From: Geodermatophilus africanus
Lineage (GTDB): Bacteria; Actinomycetota; Actinomycetes; Mycobacteriales; Geodermatophilaceae
Reading direction: 5' to 3'
Assembly (NCBI RefSeq): GCF_900107105.1
Contig: NZ_FNOT01000004.1
Location: 248,001-312,000 of the forward strand
DNA length: 64,000 nucleotides
The notes beneath the pieces are model-generated. The model did not search any database. It had not been told where the DNA came from and saw only the letters and a list, made by a program, of their open reading frames with translations. The position numbers and the translations under genes are program-made. The first letter of the stretch is position 1, and each line of letters starts with the position of its first letter. This document shows, piece by piece, positions 27,003 through 36,043 of the stretch.

Positions 27003-28352
27003 GTGGACCCCTACGGCACCCCCCACCCGGCGCCGAGCCCCTGGGCGCCGCCGACCTGGCACCCGCAGCCCACTCCTGGGCAGCCGGCACCGGGTCAGCA
27101 GGCGGGTCAGCAGGCCCCGAGTCAGCAGACAGCGGGGTCGCCCGCACCCGGGCACGACACGCTCCCCGGCCAGCAGCCGCTGTTCGAGCAGCCGGGCGCG
27201 GTCGGCGGTCCGGGCCTGGTGGCGCCGGCGCCCGAGCCCGCCCGTCGGGCCGGCCGGTGGCGGATCGGCGTCGCCGGCCTGGTCGCCGGGGCGCTGATCG
27301 GCGGTGGCACCGGCGCCGGCGTGGCGCTGCTCGCCGACGGCCCGGACGGCGGCGGCAGCAGCGGCGGCACGGCCGCCGCGCAGGCCGTCACGATCACCAA
27401 CCCGGAGACGGCGACGGCGGTCACCGCGGCCGCGGCCAAGGCGGCGCCCAGCGTGGTCACCGTCTACGTCACCGGCGCCTCGGGCTCGGGCAGCGGCTCG
27501 GGCGTCGTCCTGAGCGAGGACGGCTACGTGCTGACCAACAACCACGTGATCGGCCTGGACGGCGCCGGGTCGACCGTCGTCTCGGTGCGCACCGCCGACG
27601 GCACCCTCTACGACGCGACCGTCGTCGGCACCCAGCCGGTCTACGACCTGGCGGTGCTGCGGCTGGAGGGCGCCTCCGGGCTGACCCCGGCGACCTTCGC
27701 CGACTCCGACGAGGTGCAGGTCGGCGACCTGGCCGTCGCCATCGGCGCCCCGCTGGGCCTGTCGGACACCGTGACCGACGGGATCATCAGCGCCACCGAC
27801 CGGGCCGTGGCCACCGGGTCCCCCGAGGGCGACGCCACCGTGATCGACGCGCTGCAGACCGACGCGGCCATCAACCCCGGCAACTCCGGCGGCGCGCTGG
27901 TCAACGGCGCCGGTGAGGTGGTCGGGATCAACACCGCGATCGCCAGCGTCCCCTCCGGGCTGCCGGGTCAGTCGGTCGAGAGCGGCAGCATCGGCGTCGG
28001 CTTCGCCATCCCGGGCAACACCGCGCAGCGGATCGCGCAGGAACTCACCGCCGACGGGTCGGCCGAGATCACCTACCTGGGCGTGAGCGCCCAGATCGCC
28101 GTGGACGAGGACCAGCCCGAGGTCGGCACCGGCGCGCAGCTGGTGCAGGTGCAGCCGGGGACCCCCGCCGCCGACGCCGGGCTGGAGGCCGGCGACGTCG
28201 TCACCGCGGTCGGCGACCGGGTCGTGACCACCTCGACCGAGCTGACCGCCGCCGTCCGCAGCACCGCCCCCGGTGACGAGGTCACTCTCACCGTGCGCCG
28301 CGGGCAGGACTCCCGGCAGGTCGACGTCACCCTGGGCGCCACCGAGGGCTGA
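27003..28352 (+). CDS. HtrA/DegP-like S1C serine protease with PDZ domain
   Basis: A 449-residue membrane-tethered protease. The N-terminal 80 residues are Pro/Gln-rich and cytoplasmic (GQQAGQQAPSQQ), followed by a helix near 85-107 and a Gly/Ser linker. The trypsin-like domain shows the triad: His in LTNNHVIG near 181, Asp in VYDLAVLRL near 216, Ser in NPGNSGGALV near 293. A PDZ domain occupies about 355-445 (AADAGLEAGDVVTAVGDRVV). Such proteins degrade or refold damaged envelope proteins. Several upstream GAGGA runs serve as ribosome binding sites. Confidence 0.93.
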   Translation: MDPYGTPHPAPSPWAPPTWHPQPTPGQPAPGQQAGQQAPSQQTAGSPAPGHDTLPGQQPLFEQPGAVGGPGLVAPAPEPARRAGRWRIGVAGLVAGALIGGGTGAGVALLADGPDGGGSSGGTAAAQAVTITNPETATAVTAAAAKAAPSVVTVYVTGASGSGSGSGVVLSEDGYVLTNNHVIGLDGAGSTVVSVRTADGTLYDATVVGTQPVYDLAVLRLEGASGLTPATFADSDEVQVGDLAVAIGAPLGLSDTVTDGIISATDRAVATGSPEGDATVIDALQTDAAINPGNSGGALVNGAGEVVGINTAIASVPSGLPGQSVESGSIGVGFAIPGNTAQRIAQELTADGSAEITYLGVSAQIAVDEDQPEVGTGAQLVQVQPGTPAADAGLEAGDVVTAVGDRVVTTSTELTAAVRSTAPGDEVTLTVRRGQDSRQVDVTLGATEG

Positions 28353-28365
28353 GCTGGCCCTCGGG

Positions 28366-28436
28366 ACGTACTGGAACGGTCCCCGTGCAGGGTCCCGCGC
28401 CGAGCCTGCGAGGCGCGGGGACACGGGGGTCCTTCT
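28366..28436. repeat. nested-hairpin repeat, inverted orientation
   Basis: Outer TCCCCGTG (28380) pairs with CACGGGGG (28422). Inner CCCGCGCC-GAGCCTGCGA-GGCGCGGG is a perfect 8-bp stem. The flank ACTGGAAC is the reverse complement of GTTCCAGT. It follows the S1C protease stop. Confidence 0.85.
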
Positions 28437-28438
28437 CC

Positions 28439-28444
28439 TAGGCT
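28439..28444 (+). promoter_or_regulatory. -10 hexamer, leaderless start of DUF445 gene
   Basis: TAGGCT, 7 bases before GTG 28452, no Shine-Dalgarno. Confidence 0.6.
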
Positions 28445-28451
28445 GGGACGG

Positions 28452-29732
28452 GTGTCGTCGAGTTCCCCGAGCGCTGCCCTGGCCGCATCCCTCGACGACC
28501 CGGAGCGGGCCCGCGACCTGGCCCGCATGAAGCGGCTGGCGACCGGGCTGTTCCTGCTCGCCGCCGCGGTCTTCCTGCTCTGCGTGTGGCTCGGCGAGGA
28601 GACCGGCGCCTGGGTGGGCTACGTGCGGGCCACCGCCGAGGCCTCGATGGTCGGCGCGCTGGCCGACTGGTTCGCCGTCACCGCGCTGTTCCGGCACCCG
28701 ATGCGGCTGCCCATCCCGCACACGGCGATCATCCCGCGCAAGAAGGACCAGATCGGCGCGAGCCTGGGCACCTTCGTCCAGCACAACTTCCTGACCCGCG
28801 CCGTCGTCGAGGACAAGCTCACGACCATCGACGTGCCCGCCCGGCTGGGCGCGTTCCTGGCCGCGCCGGGGCGCGCGGAGCGGCTCGCGGGGGACGCCGG
28901 CGCGGTGCTGCACTCGCTCTCCGGCCTGCTGCGGGACGACGAGCTGCGGCCAGCCGTCGCCGAGCTGGTCGACCGCAAGCTGCACGCCACCCCGGCGGCC
29001 CCCGTGGTGGCCCGGGCGCTCGAGCTGGTGGTGGACGGCGACCGGCACCAGGAGGTGCTCTCGGCCGCGCTGCGCGGGCTGGCCCGGTTCCTGGACGAGA
29101 ACCGTGTCGTCTTCCGCGCCCAGCTGGGCGACGCCTCCCCCGCCTGGGTGCCCGACTGGGTGGACGACCGGGTGTTCGACCGCGTCTTCACCGGGGTGGA
29201 GCAGTTCCTGGACGAGGTCGGCGAGGACCCGCGCCACGAGCTGCGGCGGGTCTACGACGCCCGGCTGCGCCGGTACGTGCACGCACTGCGCACCGACCCG
29301 GTCGCGGCGGCCCGGGTGGAGGAGCTGAAGAAGGAGCTGCTCGAGCACCCCGCCGTCCGGACCTGGTCGGGGTCGCTGTGGACCAACCTCAAGGACGCCG
29401 CCCTGGCCGCAGCCGCCGACCCCGACTCCGCGCTGCGGGCCCGGGTGGCCGGCCTGATCCGCGAGGCCGCCGAGCTGCTGCAGACCGACCCGCGGGTGCG
29501 CGAGCTGGTGCAGCGGCACGCCCACGGCATCGCCGGCTACCTGGTGGAGCGCTTCGCCGGGGACGTCGCGGACCTGGTCGGCAGCACCGTCGCCCGGTGG
29601 GACACCGAGGAGACCAGCCGCCGCATCGAGCTCCAGGTCGGCCGCGACCTGCAGTTCATCCGGATCAACGGCACCGTCGTCGGCGGCCTGGCCGGCCTGG
29701 TCATCTACACCGTGGCGCAGCTCCTCGGCTGA
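28452..29732 (+). CDS. DUF445 family membrane protein
   Basis: A 426-residue protein of the YjiN/YheB-like DUF445 family. Two helices open the protein (near 32-55 and 60-80) with VGALADWFAVTALFRHPM, the most conserved family motif, followed by PIPHTAIIPRKKDQIGASLGTF. A long helical region of about 300 residues leads to a C-terminal hydrophobic anchor (VVGGLAGLVIYTVAQLLG). The family is widespread and uncharacterised; both ends appear membrane-anchored. The GTG is fixed by a TAGGCT hexamer 7 bases upstream. Confidence 0.88.
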   Translation: MSSSSPSAALAASLDDPERARDLARMKRLATGLFLLAAAVFLLCVWLGEETGAWVGYVRATAEASMVGALADWFAVTALFRHPMRLPIPHTAIIPRKKDQIGASLGTFVQHNFLTRAVVEDKLTTIDVPARLGAFLAAPGRAERLAGDAGAVLHSLSGLLRDDELRPAVAELVDRKLHATPAAPVVARALELVVDGDRHQEVLSAALRGLARFLDENRVVFRAQLGDASPAWVPDWVDDRVFDRVFTGVEQFLDEVGEDPRHELRRVYDARLRRYVHALRTDPVAAARVEELKKELLEHPAVRTWSGSLWTNLKDAALAAAADPDSALRARVAGLIREAAELLQTDPRVRELVQRHAHGIAGYLVERFAGDVADLVGSTVARWDTEETSRRIELQVGRDLQFIRINGTVVGGLAGLVIYTVAQLLG

Positions 29733-29745
29733 GCCAGCCCCCGAC

Positions 29746-29803
29746 GAGATCGGCGATCTCGTACGCCTACCGGGCCGGATCTGCGCGAGATCGCCGATTT
29801 CGC
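29746..29803. repeat. inverted pair of GARATCGGCGATCTCG repeats
   Basis: GAGATCGGCGATCTCG at 29746-29761 and its inverted relative GCGAGATCGCCGATTTCGC at 29785-29803. Same core as the repeats at 9438-9496, again in an intergenic gap after a stop codon. Confidence 0.7.
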
Positions 29804-29833
29804 CGGTGGCGGTGGGGGCAGGGAGGTCCTCCC

Positions 29834-30193
29834 TCAGCGGCCGGCGCGGCGGTCCAGCACGGCAGCGGCGAGGGCGAGCGCACCCCAGCCGGCGGCGGAG
29901 GCACGCAGCAGAGCCGCCCTGCCCCGGTCCGGCACCGCCGCGGGCAGCACGGCCGCGTCGGCGCAGTCGCTGAGCACCCGCGCGGCGGCGGCCAGGTCGC
30001 GGAGCCGGCCCGCCGGCACGGCCACCATCGCCAGGCCGATCACGGCGTCCCGGGCACCGAGGGCGCGCAGCAGCGCCCGCGTCGAGGCGGTGTCGGGCAG
30101 CCCGATGGGGACGGTGAGCACCCCCGGCACGACGACCAGCGCGGCCGAGAAGGCGGCCGTGGCGGCTCCGACGACGGACGTGAACGAGGGCAT
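29834..30193 (-). CDS. hypothetical membrane protein
   Basis: A 119-residue hydrophobic protein with about four short helices (SVVGAATAAFSAALVVVPG; ARDAVIGLAMVAVPAG; a pair near the C-terminus). STRALLRALGARDAVIG resembles a motif of small uncharacterised membrane proteins (DUF4267-like), but I cannot assign a family with confidence. ATG 30193 is the only sensible start; no clear ribosome binding site is visible. It follows rlmB on the same strand after 94 bases. Confidence 0.6.
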   Translation of the reverse strand: MPSFTSVVGAATAAFSAALVVVPGVLTVPIGLPDTASTRALLRALGARDAVIGLAMVAVPAGRLRDLAAAARVLSDCADAAVLPAAVPDRGRAALLRASAAGWGALALAAAVLDRRAGR

Positions 30194-30287
30194 GCCACCA
30201 ACCAACCAGTCCGGGCGGCCCGACGGTGCGCGCCGGTGCACAGTCACACAGCCGCGCAGTGCGCCCCCGCGCAAGCGTCGCCGGCGC

Positions 30288-31268
30288 CTACCGCCGGGCC
30301 GACGCCGCCGCGTACAGCGCGATGCCGGCGGCGACGCTGACGTTGAGCGATTCGGTGTCCCGCGCGATCGGGATGCGCACGACGAGGTCGCAGCGCTCCC
30401 GCACCAGCCGGGACAGCCCGGCACCCTCGGCCCCGACCACCAGCGCCAGCGGGTCGGTGAACCCGTCGAAGTCGTGCACGTCGACGTCGCCGTCCCCGGC
30501 CAGGCCGACGGTCATCAGCCCGGCGTCCTGGTAGGAGCCGAGCGCCCGGGCCAGGTTGACCGCACGGGCCACCGGCAGCCGGGCCGCTGCCCCGGCGCTG
30601 GTGCGCCAGGCCGACGCGGTCATGCCGACCGAGCGGCGCTGCGGCACGACGACGCCGTGCGCGTCGAACGCCGCGGCCGAGCGGACGACGGCACCGAGGT
30701 TGCGCGGGTCGGTGACGCCGTCCATCGCGACGACGAGCGGCGGGCGGCCCGAGTCACGGGCGAGGTCGAGCAGGTCGTCGGGGTGCGCGTACTGGTAGGG
30801 CGGCACCTGCAGGCCGATGCCCTGGTGCAGCGCGCCACCGGACATCCGGTCGAACTCCGCCCGGCCCACCTCGAGCAGCGGCAGCCCCCGGTCGTTGGCC
30901 AGGTGCAGCGCCTCGGTGATCCGCTCGTCGGTCGCTGACTTCGCACCCGCCCGTCCCGACCCCACGTCCCCGGTGACCACGTACAGCGCGGTCGCCGGGA
31001 TCTGCGCGCGCAGCGCCTCGACCACCGGGTTGCGGCCGAGCAGCAGCTCGGGGGCGTCCTCGGCGCGCTGGCGGCTGCGGTCGCGCTCGGTCCGCCGCCG
31101 GGCGTCGGCCGTGGCGCGCCGTTGCGCGGGGTGCCCGGGGCGCATCTCGGCCGGTGGGGTGGCGCCGCGGCCGGCCAGCGAGCGCCGGTTCTTGCCGCCG
31201 GTGCCCCCGGCCGCGCCCTTCTTGTGCGCGCCGGTGGTGCGCCCCCGGCGTTGGCTGTTGCCGGCCAT
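30288..31268 (-). CDS. rlmB: 23S rRNA (guanosine-2'-O)-methyltransferase RlmB
   Basis: A 326-residue SpoU/TrmH-family methyltransferase. A basic, disordered N-terminus of 75 residues precedes the substrate-binding domain ([14 protein letters not shown]) and the SPOUT catalytic domain. The three knot motifs are [27 protein letters not shown] and [14 protein letters not shown]. The enzyme 2'-O-methylates G2251-equivalent in 23S rRNA. The ATG shares one base with the cysS stop (TGATG), a tight translational coupling seen throughout actinobacteria. Confidence 0.94.
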   Translation of the reverse strand: MAGNSQRRGRTTGAHKKGAAGGTGGKNRRSLAGRGATPPAEMRPGHPAQRRATADARRRTERDRSRQRAEDAPELLLGRNPVVEALRAQIPATALYVVTGDVGSGRAGAKSATDERITEALHLANDRGLPLLEVGRAEFDRMSGGALHQGIGLQVPPYQYAHPDDLLDLARDSGRPPLVVAMDGVTDPRNLGAVVRSAAAFDAHGVVVPQRRSVGMTASAWRTSAGAAARLPVARAVNLARALGSYQDAGLMTVGLAGDGDVDVHDFDGFTDPLALVVGAEGAGLSRLVRERCDLVVRIPIARDTESLNVSVAAGIALYAAASARR

Positions 31269-32671
31269 CAGCGGCTCAGCTCCCATCGCGGTCCCTGCGG
31301 GGTGTCCTCGACCTGGACGCCGAGTGCGGCGAGCTGGTCGCGGATCGCGTCCGCTGCTGCGTAGTCCTTGCGGGCCCGGGCGGCCTGGCGCTGCCCCAGG
31401 GCCAGCGCGACGAGGCCGTCGGTGACCCGGGTGAGCCGGTCGTCCCCCCCGGCGGCGGTCCAGTGCGGGTCGAGCGGGTCCAGGCCGAGGACGCCGAGCA
31501 TCGCTCGCACCGAGCCCAGCGCTCCGGCCACCGCCTCGTCGTCACCCTCGGCCAGCGCGGTGTTGCCCCGCCGCACCACCTCGTGCACGGCGGCGACGGC
31601 GGCCGGCGTGCCCAGGTCGTCGTCCATCGCGGCGGCGAACTCCGGCACCAGCTCGGCCTTGCCGGCATCCGCGCCCACTCGCTCGGCCGCGCGCCGCACG
31701 AAGGACTCCAGCCGCCGGTAGGCCGCGCCGGCCTCGGCGAGCGCGGCGTCGGTGAACTCGATCGTCGACCGGTAGTGCGGCGTCACCAGGTAGTAGCGCA
31801 GCTCGACCGGCCGCACCCGCTGCACCACCTCGTCGACCAGCGCGGTATTGCCCAGCGACTTGCTCATCTTCTCGCCGCCGAGGGTGACCCAGCCGTTGTG
31901 CAACCAGTACTGCGCGAACCCGTCGCCGGCCGCGCGCGACTGGGCCTGCTCGTTCTCGTGGTGCGGGAAGCGCAGGTCCAGCCCGCCGCCGTGGATGTCG
32001 AACTCCGGCCCCAGGTACCGCTCGGCCATCGCGGAGCACTCCAGGTGCCAGCCCGGCCGGCCCCGGCCCCACGGTGTGGCCCAGGACGCGGTCTCCGGCT
32101 CAGTGGGCTTGTGCGCCTTCCACAGCGCGAAGTCACGGGGGTCGCGCTTGCGCTCGTCGGTGTCGGTGTCCGCGGCCGGCTCCAGGTTCTCCAGCCGCTG
32201 CCCGGTCAGGCAGCCGTACTCCGGGAAGGAGCGGACGTCGAAGTAGACGTCGCCGTCGACGGCGTAGGCGTGCCCCCGGTCGATCAGCCGCTGCACCAGC
32301 TCGACCATGTCCGGGACGTGCCCGGTGGCGCGCGGCTCGTACATCGGGGGCAGCACGCCGAGGACGTCGTAGGCGCGGGTGACCGCCAACTCGTTGGTGT
32401 ACGCCCAGGCCCACCACGGCACACCCGCGGCCTCGGCCTTCGCGAGGATCTTGTCGTCGATGTCGGTCACGTTGCGGACGTAGCTGACCTCCAGGCCGCG
32501 GTGGGCCAGCCAGCGGCGCAGCACGTCGAAGGCCAGGGCCGAGCGGACGTGTCCGACGTGCGGCGGCCCCTGCACGGTGAGCCCACAGACGTAGACGGAG
32601 GCCTGCCCGGCACGCAGGGGCGTGAAGTCGCGGACCGCGCGGGCGGCCGTGTCGTACAGGCGGAGGCTCAC
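31268..32671 (-). CDS. cysS: cysteine--tRNA ligase
   Basis: A 467-residue class I aminoacyl-tRNA synthetase. The HIGH-like motif is [11 protein letters not shown], the KMSKS loop is [11 protein letters not shown], and zinc ligands are visible in [17 protein letters not shown] and PHHENE. The full anticodon-binding C-terminal part is present, which separates it from the shorter mycothiol ligase MshC. The start GTG 32671 has TAGACT 7 bases upstream, so translation is probably leaderless. rlmB follows with a 1-base overlap. Confidence 0.95.
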   Translation of the reverse strand: MSLRLYDTAARAVRDFTPLRAGQASVYVCGLTVQGPPHVGHVRSALAFDVLRRWLAHRGLEVSYVRNVTDIDDKILAKAEAAGVPWWAWAYTNELAVTRAYDVLGVLPPMYEPRATGHVPDMVELVQRLIDRGHAYAVDGDVYFDVRSFPEYGCLTGQRLENLEPAADTDTDERKRDPRDFALWKAHKPTEPETASWATPWGRGRPGWHLECSAMAERYLGPEFDIHGGGLDLRFPHHENEQAQSRAAGDGFAQYWLHNGWVTLGGEKMSKSLGNTALVDEVVQRVRPVELRYYLVTPHYRSTIEFTDAALAEAGAAYRRLESFVRRAAERVGADAGKAELVPEFAAAMDDDLGTPAAVAAVHEVVRRGNTALAEGDDEAVAGALGSVRAMLGVLGLDPLDPHWTAAGGDDRLTRVTDGLVALALGQRQAARARKDYAAADAIRDQLAALGVQVEDTPQGPRWELSR

Positions 32672-32678
32672 CGCGCGG

Positions 32679-32684
32679 AGTCTA
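32679..32684 (-). promoter_or_regulatory. -10 hexamer, leaderless start of cysS
   Basis: TAGACT, 7 bases before GTG 32671. Within 55 bases it faces the divergent promoter of the nitroreductase gene. Confidence 0.6.
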
Positions 32685-32714
32685 CGGACGTCGTCCGCCC
32701 GGGCCGGGCCGTGT

Positions 32715-32720
32715 CAGGGT
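32715..32720 (+). promoter_or_regulatory. -10-like hexamer, leaderless start of nitroreductase
   Basis: CAGGGT, 6 bases before GTG 32727, no Shine-Dalgarno. Confidence 0.45.
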
Positions 32721-32726
32721 GGCCGG

Positions 32727-33269
32727 GTGCACGACGAGGTGGGGCCGCCGGGGCTGCACCCGCTGCTGGGCAGCCGGTGGAGTCCGACGGCGTTCGACGG
32801 CACGCACGAGGTGTCCGACCGGGACACCGGATCGCTGCTGGAGGCAGCCCGGTGGGCGCCGTCCGCGGGCAACTCCCAGCCGTGGGCCTTCATCGTCGGC
32901 CGTCGCGGCGAGGAGACACATCGACGACTCGTCCGCCACCTGGCCGGCAGCTCGGCCCGGTGGGCGCCGACGGCGAGCCTGCTGGTGGCGAACCTGTCCC
33001 ACCGGCACGTCGAGGACACCGACTGGGACTACTCGGAGTTCTCGCTGTACGACCTGGGGCAGGCAGTCGCGCACATGACCCTGCAGGCACAGGCGCTGGG
33101 CCTGGCGGTGCGCCAGTTCCGCGCCTTCGACCGCGAGGGTGTGGCAGCCGAGTTCGCCATCCCGGGACACTGGCAGGTCACCACCACGTCGGCCATCGGT
33201 CGTGCTGCGGACGAGGACCCCGGCCGGGCCCGCCGGACCCTGCAGGACCTCGTCTGGCCCGGCACCTGA
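32727..33269 (+). CDS. nitroreductase family protein
   Basis: A 180-residue FMN-dependent NAD(P)H oxidoreductase-like protein. LLEAARWAPSAGNSQPWAF near residue 33 is the FMN-phosphate-binding signature. YDLGQAVAHMTLQAQALGL near 108 is the conserved dimer helix. The C-terminal glycine loop is abbreviated (VTTTSAIGRA), and the length is at the short end for the family. Substrate unknown; members reduce nitroaromatics, quinones or act on ring metabolites. Single gene between cysS and ispF, transcribed against both. Confidence 0.85.
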   Translation: MHDEVGPPGLHPLLGSRWSPTAFDGTHEVSDRDTGSLLEAARWAPSAGNSQPWAFIVGRRGEETHRRLVRHLAGSSARWAPTASLLVANLSHRHVEDTDWDYSEFSLYDLGQAVAHMTLQAQALGLAVRQFRAFDREGVAAEFAIPGHWQVTTTSAIGRAADEDPGRARRTLQDLVWPGT

Positions 33270-33280
33270 GCCGACGAGGC

Positions 33281-33787
33281 TCAGGCCGGTCCGCCGCCCT
33301 CGGACGCCGTCCGGACCACCAGTGCCGTCGCCATCGCCGCCCGCCCCTCCCCGCGCCCGGTGAGCCCCAGGCCGTCGGTCGTGGTGGCCGTGACGCTCAC
33401 CGGGGCGCCCAGCGCCTCGCCCAGCACCCGCTCGGCCTCGGCACGGCGCGGGCCCACCTTCGGGGTGGTGCCGACCAGCTGCACCGCGGCGTTGCCGACC
33501 CGCCACCCGGCCGCCCCGAGGACCTCGCGCACGTGGGCCAGGACGGCGGCGCCGCGCGCGCCGGCCCAGCGCGGGTCGTCGGTGCCGAGCAGGCCGCCGA
33601 TGTCGCCGAGGCCGGCGGCGGAGAGGACCGCGTCGGTGAGCGCGTGGGCCACGACGTCGCCGTCGGAGTGCCCGGCGCAGCCGTCGACGCCCGGCCACTC
33701 CAGCCCGGCCAGCCAGCAGGGGCGGCCGGCCTCGACCGGGTGCACGTCGACCCCGACACCGACCCGCGGCAGCGCGGGGGTGCTCAC
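33281..33787 (-). CDS. ispF: 2-C-methyl-D-erythritol 2,4-cyclodiphosphate synthase
   Basis: A 168-residue enzyme of the MEP isoprenoid pathway, converting CDP-ME 2-phosphate to MEcPP with release of CMP. Metal ligands are visible in VGVDVHPVE (DxH), and [18 protein letters not shown] and LGDIGGLL are the family blocks. [16 protein letters not shown] forms the C-terminal substrate loop. The GTG overlaps the ispD stop by GTGA, so ispD and ispF are co-translated; together they supply consecutive-but-one steps of the pathway. Confidence 0.95.
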   Translation of the reverse strand: MSTPALPRVGVGVDVHPVEAGRPCWLAGLEWPGVDGCAGHSDGDVVAHALTDAVLSAAGLGDIGGLLGTDDPRWAGARGAAVLAHVREVLGAAGWRVGNAAVQLVGTTPKVGPRRAEAERVLGEALGAPVSVTATTTDGLGLTGRGEGRAAMATALVVRTASEGGGPA

Positions 33788-34446
33788 CGCACCACCTGCA
33801 GCTCGGCCAGCGCCAGGTCGTGCGGGACCGTCACCTTCGCCGCCCGCTCGTCACCGGCCACCGTCGCGACCGGGATGCCGGCGGCGCGGACCACCGCGGC
33901 GTCGTCGGTGAGCTCGGCGTCGGGTGGCAACCAGGCGTAGGCGTCGACGAGGGCCTCGCGCGCGAACCCCTGAGGGGTCTGCACCCGGCGCAGCACGGCG
34001 CGGTCGACGGTGTCGGCGACCACGCCGTCGTCGTCCACCACGACGGTGGTGTCGACGACCGACAGCACCGGAACGACGGCCCGCGCGCCGGCGGCCAGCG
34101 CGTCGAGGACCCGGGTGACCAGGTCCGGCGGGGTCAACGGGCGGGCGGCGTCGTGGACCAGGACGGCGTCCGCACGGCGGCCGACCGCGGCCAGCGCGGC
34201 GCGCACGGAGGCGGTGCGGGTGGCCCCGCCTGCGACCAGCCGGACGTCCATGGGCAGCACGGTCGCGAACGCGGCGTGCTCGGCGGCGGGCACCGCGACC
34301 ACGACGTCCCGCACCCCGCCGTCGACCAGCGTGTCGACCGCCCAGCAGACCAGGGCGCGGCCGCCGAGCGGGACCAGCGCCTTGGGCCGGTCCGCCCCCA
34401 GACGCAGACCACTCCCGGCCGCTGCGACGATGCCGACAGCGTGCAC
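33784..34446 (-). CDS. ispD: 2-C-methyl-D-erythritol 4-phosphate cytidylyltransferase
   Basis: A 220-residue nucleotidyltransferase making CDP-ME from MEP and [25 protein letters not shown] is the CTP-binding glycine loop (key residues G10-R14 and the PKAL lysine). LVHDAARPL is the metal/ribose motif, and [12 protein letters not shown] is the conserved substrate-binding segment. The start GTG lies 40 bases after carD, so readthrough from carD is plausible, the arrangement seen in mycobacteria. Confidence 0.95.
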   Translation of the reverse strand: MHAVGIVAAAGSGLRLGADRPKALVPLGGRALVCWAVDTLVDGGVRDVVVAVPAAEHAAFATVLPMDVRLVAGGATRTASVRAALAAVGRRADAVLVHDAARPLTPPDLVTRVLDALAAGARAVVPVLSVVDTTVVVDDDGVVADTVDRAVLRRVQTPQGFAREALVDAYAWLPPDAELTDDAAVVRAAGIPVATVAGDERAAKVTVPHDLALAELQVVR

Positions 34447-34468
34447 GGGAGTGGACTTTGGTGCGGGA

Positions 34469-34488
34469 GAGCTCGAGGACCCGAGCTC
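34469..34488 (-). terminator. short hairpin at carD end
   Basis: GAGCTCG-AGGACC-CGAGCTC forms a 7-bp stem overlapping the carD stop codon. It may attenuate readthrough into ispD. Confidence 0.4.
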
Positions 34489-34969
34489 AGCTGGCGAGGA
34501 CCTCGTCGAGGAGGACCTCGGCCTTGTCCTCGTTGGTGCCTTCGGCGAGCGCGAGCTCGCTCACCAGGATCTGGCGCGCCTTGGAGAGCATGCGCTTCTC
34601 GCCGGCGGAGAGCCCGCGGTCCTTGTCGCGGCGCCACAGGTCGCGCACGACCTCGGCGACCTTATTGACGTCACCGGAGGCGAGCTTCTCGAGGTTGGCC
34701 TTGTAGCGACGCGACCAGTTCGTCGGCTCCTCGGTGTGCGGGGCGCGCAACACCTCGAAGACCCGGTTCAGTCCGTCCTGACCGACGACGTCACGGACGC
34801 CGACGATCTCTGCGTTGTCGGCCGGCACCCGCACGGTGAGGTCGCCCTGGGCGACCTTCAGCACGAGGTAGGCCTTCTCTTCGCCCTTGATGACCCGCGT
34901 CTCGATCGCCTCGATCAGCGCTGCCCCGTGGTGCGGGTAGACAACGGTCTCGCCGACAGTGAAGCCCAT
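34487..34969 (-). CDS. carD: CarD family transcription regulator
   Basis: A 160-residue RNA-polymerase-binding protein that stabilises open complexes at rRNA and many other promoters in actinobacteria. The N-terminal Tudor-like domain starts [21 protein letters not shown]. The helical DNA-minor-groove domain carries [22 protein letters not shown] with the wedge Trp near residue 85. The ATG at 34969 matches known CarD starts. -10 candidate TAACCT at 35002-34997. Upstream of ispD-ispF as in Mycobacterium. Confidence 0.96.
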   Translation of the reverse strand: MGFTVGETVVYPHHGAALIEAIETRVIKGEEKAYLVLKVAQGDLTVRVPADNAEIVGVRDVVGQDGLNRVFEVLRAPHTEEPTNWSRRYKANLEKLASGDVNKVAEVVRDLWRRDKDRGLSAGEKRMLSKARQILVSELALAEGTNEDKAEVLLDEVLAS

Positions 34970-34996
34970 GTGTGTGTGACCCCTTTCGCTGTCCAC

Positions 34997-35002
34997 AGGT
35001 TA
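34997..35002 (-). promoter_or_regulatory. -10 hexamer of carD promoter
   Basis: TAACCT on the minus strand, 28 bases before the carD ATG. An AAAGGGG ribosome binding site lies between. Confidence 0.5.
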
Positions 35003-35091
35003 CCACGGCAGACTGGCGAGCGGGGCCACCCCAGTTCGCAAATCCGCAGGTCAGCGGCGCGAAGGAGTACCCGGGAGGGGTTGACAGGAGC

Positions 35092-35964
35092 ATGGTGGGT
35101 GTGCGTGCGCACGGGGCGCGACGGAGGGTCACGCCCCGCGCGCTGGCCCTCGCCACCCACCCGGGGCCGGCGCTCGCGGTCACCGTCGTGGCCGGTCTCC
35201 TGGCCCTCGCCGCCGGCGCGTCGTGGGGTCGCGCGGCGCTCGTGACGGCTGCCGTCCTCGCAGGTCAGGCCTCCATCGGGTGGAGCAACGACTGGCTCGA
35301 CGCCGACCGCGACCGAGCCGTCGCGCGGACCGACAAGCCGGTCGTGCAGGGTGCCGTCGACCCCGCGCTGCTGCGCTCGCTGGCCCTCGGGTCGGCTGTC
35401 GCGGCGGCCGTCCTGTCGCTGCTGCTCGGCGTGGTCCCCGGGGTCCTGCTGCTGGTCCTGGTCGCCAGCGGCTGGGCCTACAACGCCGGGCTCAAGCGCA
35501 CCGCCGTCTCGGTGCTGCCCTACGTCACCGGCTTCGGGGCGCTGCCGGCCGGGGTGGTGGCGGCGGCGCCCGGGGCGAGTGGGTCGGACTGGCTCGCAGC
35601 GCCGTGGTGGCTGGTGGTCGCCGGCGCGGCCCTGGGCGCCGCGGCGCACCTGGCCAACGTCGCCCCGGACCTCGAGGACGACCTGGCCACCGGCGTCCGC
35701 GGGCTGCCACACCGGCTGGGCGCCCGGGTGTCCGCCGCCACGGGGGCGGTCGTGCTGGGCGGCGCCTCACTGGTGCTGGTGCTCGGCCCGGAGGGTCCGC
35801 CGACCGCGGCCGGGTGGGCCGGGCTGGGGCTGGCGGTGCCCGCCGTCGCCGTCGCGGCGCTGGCCGGCACCCCGGGGTTCCGCCGGCTGGCGTTCCCCGC
35901 GGTCATGCTGCTGACCGTCCTCGACGTGGTGCTGCTGCTCGCCGGCGGGGCCGCGGTCACCTGA
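35092..35964 (+). CDS. UbiA family prenyltransferase
   Basis: A 290-residue integral membrane protein with eight or nine helices. The Mg-diphosphate motif is SNDWLDADRDRAVARTDKP near residue 64 (NDxxDxxxD). The second aspartate motif is reduced to APDLEDDLATGVRGLP. ALATHPGPALAVTVVAG at the N-terminus is typical of short actinobacterial UbiA proteins. It transfers a prenyl chain to an unknown acceptor; no menaquinone, heme or arabinan genes are adjacent. The ATG is probable, but GTG 35095 has better spacing to CAGGAG. Confidence 0.86.
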   Translation: MVGVRAHGARRRVTPRALALATHPGPALAVTVVAGLLALAAGASWGRAALVTAAVLAGQASIGWSNDWLDADRDRAVARTDKPVVQGAVDPALLRSLALGSAVAAAVLSLLLGVVPGVLLLVLVASGWAYNAGLKRTAVSVLPYVTGFGALPAGVVAAAPGASGSDWLAAPWWLVVAGAALGAAAHLANVAPDLEDDLATGVRGLPHRLGARVSAATGAVVLGGASLVLVLGPEGPPTAAGWAGLGLAVPAVAVAALAGTPGFRRLAFPAVMLLTVLDVVLLLAGGAAVT

Positions 35965-35968
35965 CGGC

Positions 35969-36022
35969 GGACCCTCCTGCCCCGCCAGGGGCAGGCTCGC
36001 GGCGGGACCCTGCAGGGAGGCC
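35969..36022. repeat. nested-hairpin repeat, complete copy
   Basis: Outer arms GGACCCTCCTGC (35969) and GCAGGGAGGCC (36012). Compared with other copies the outer stem has changed on both sides and still pairs. It lies 4 bases after the UbiA stop, between convergent genes. Confidence 0.85.
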
Positions 36023-36043
36023 GCCGCGAGCCTGCCCGAGGGG

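Noticed and set aside
31268..32671. MshC mycothiol ligase instead of CysRS
   Set aside because: Full length, anticodon-binding C-terminal part and normal KMSKS loop fit CysRS.
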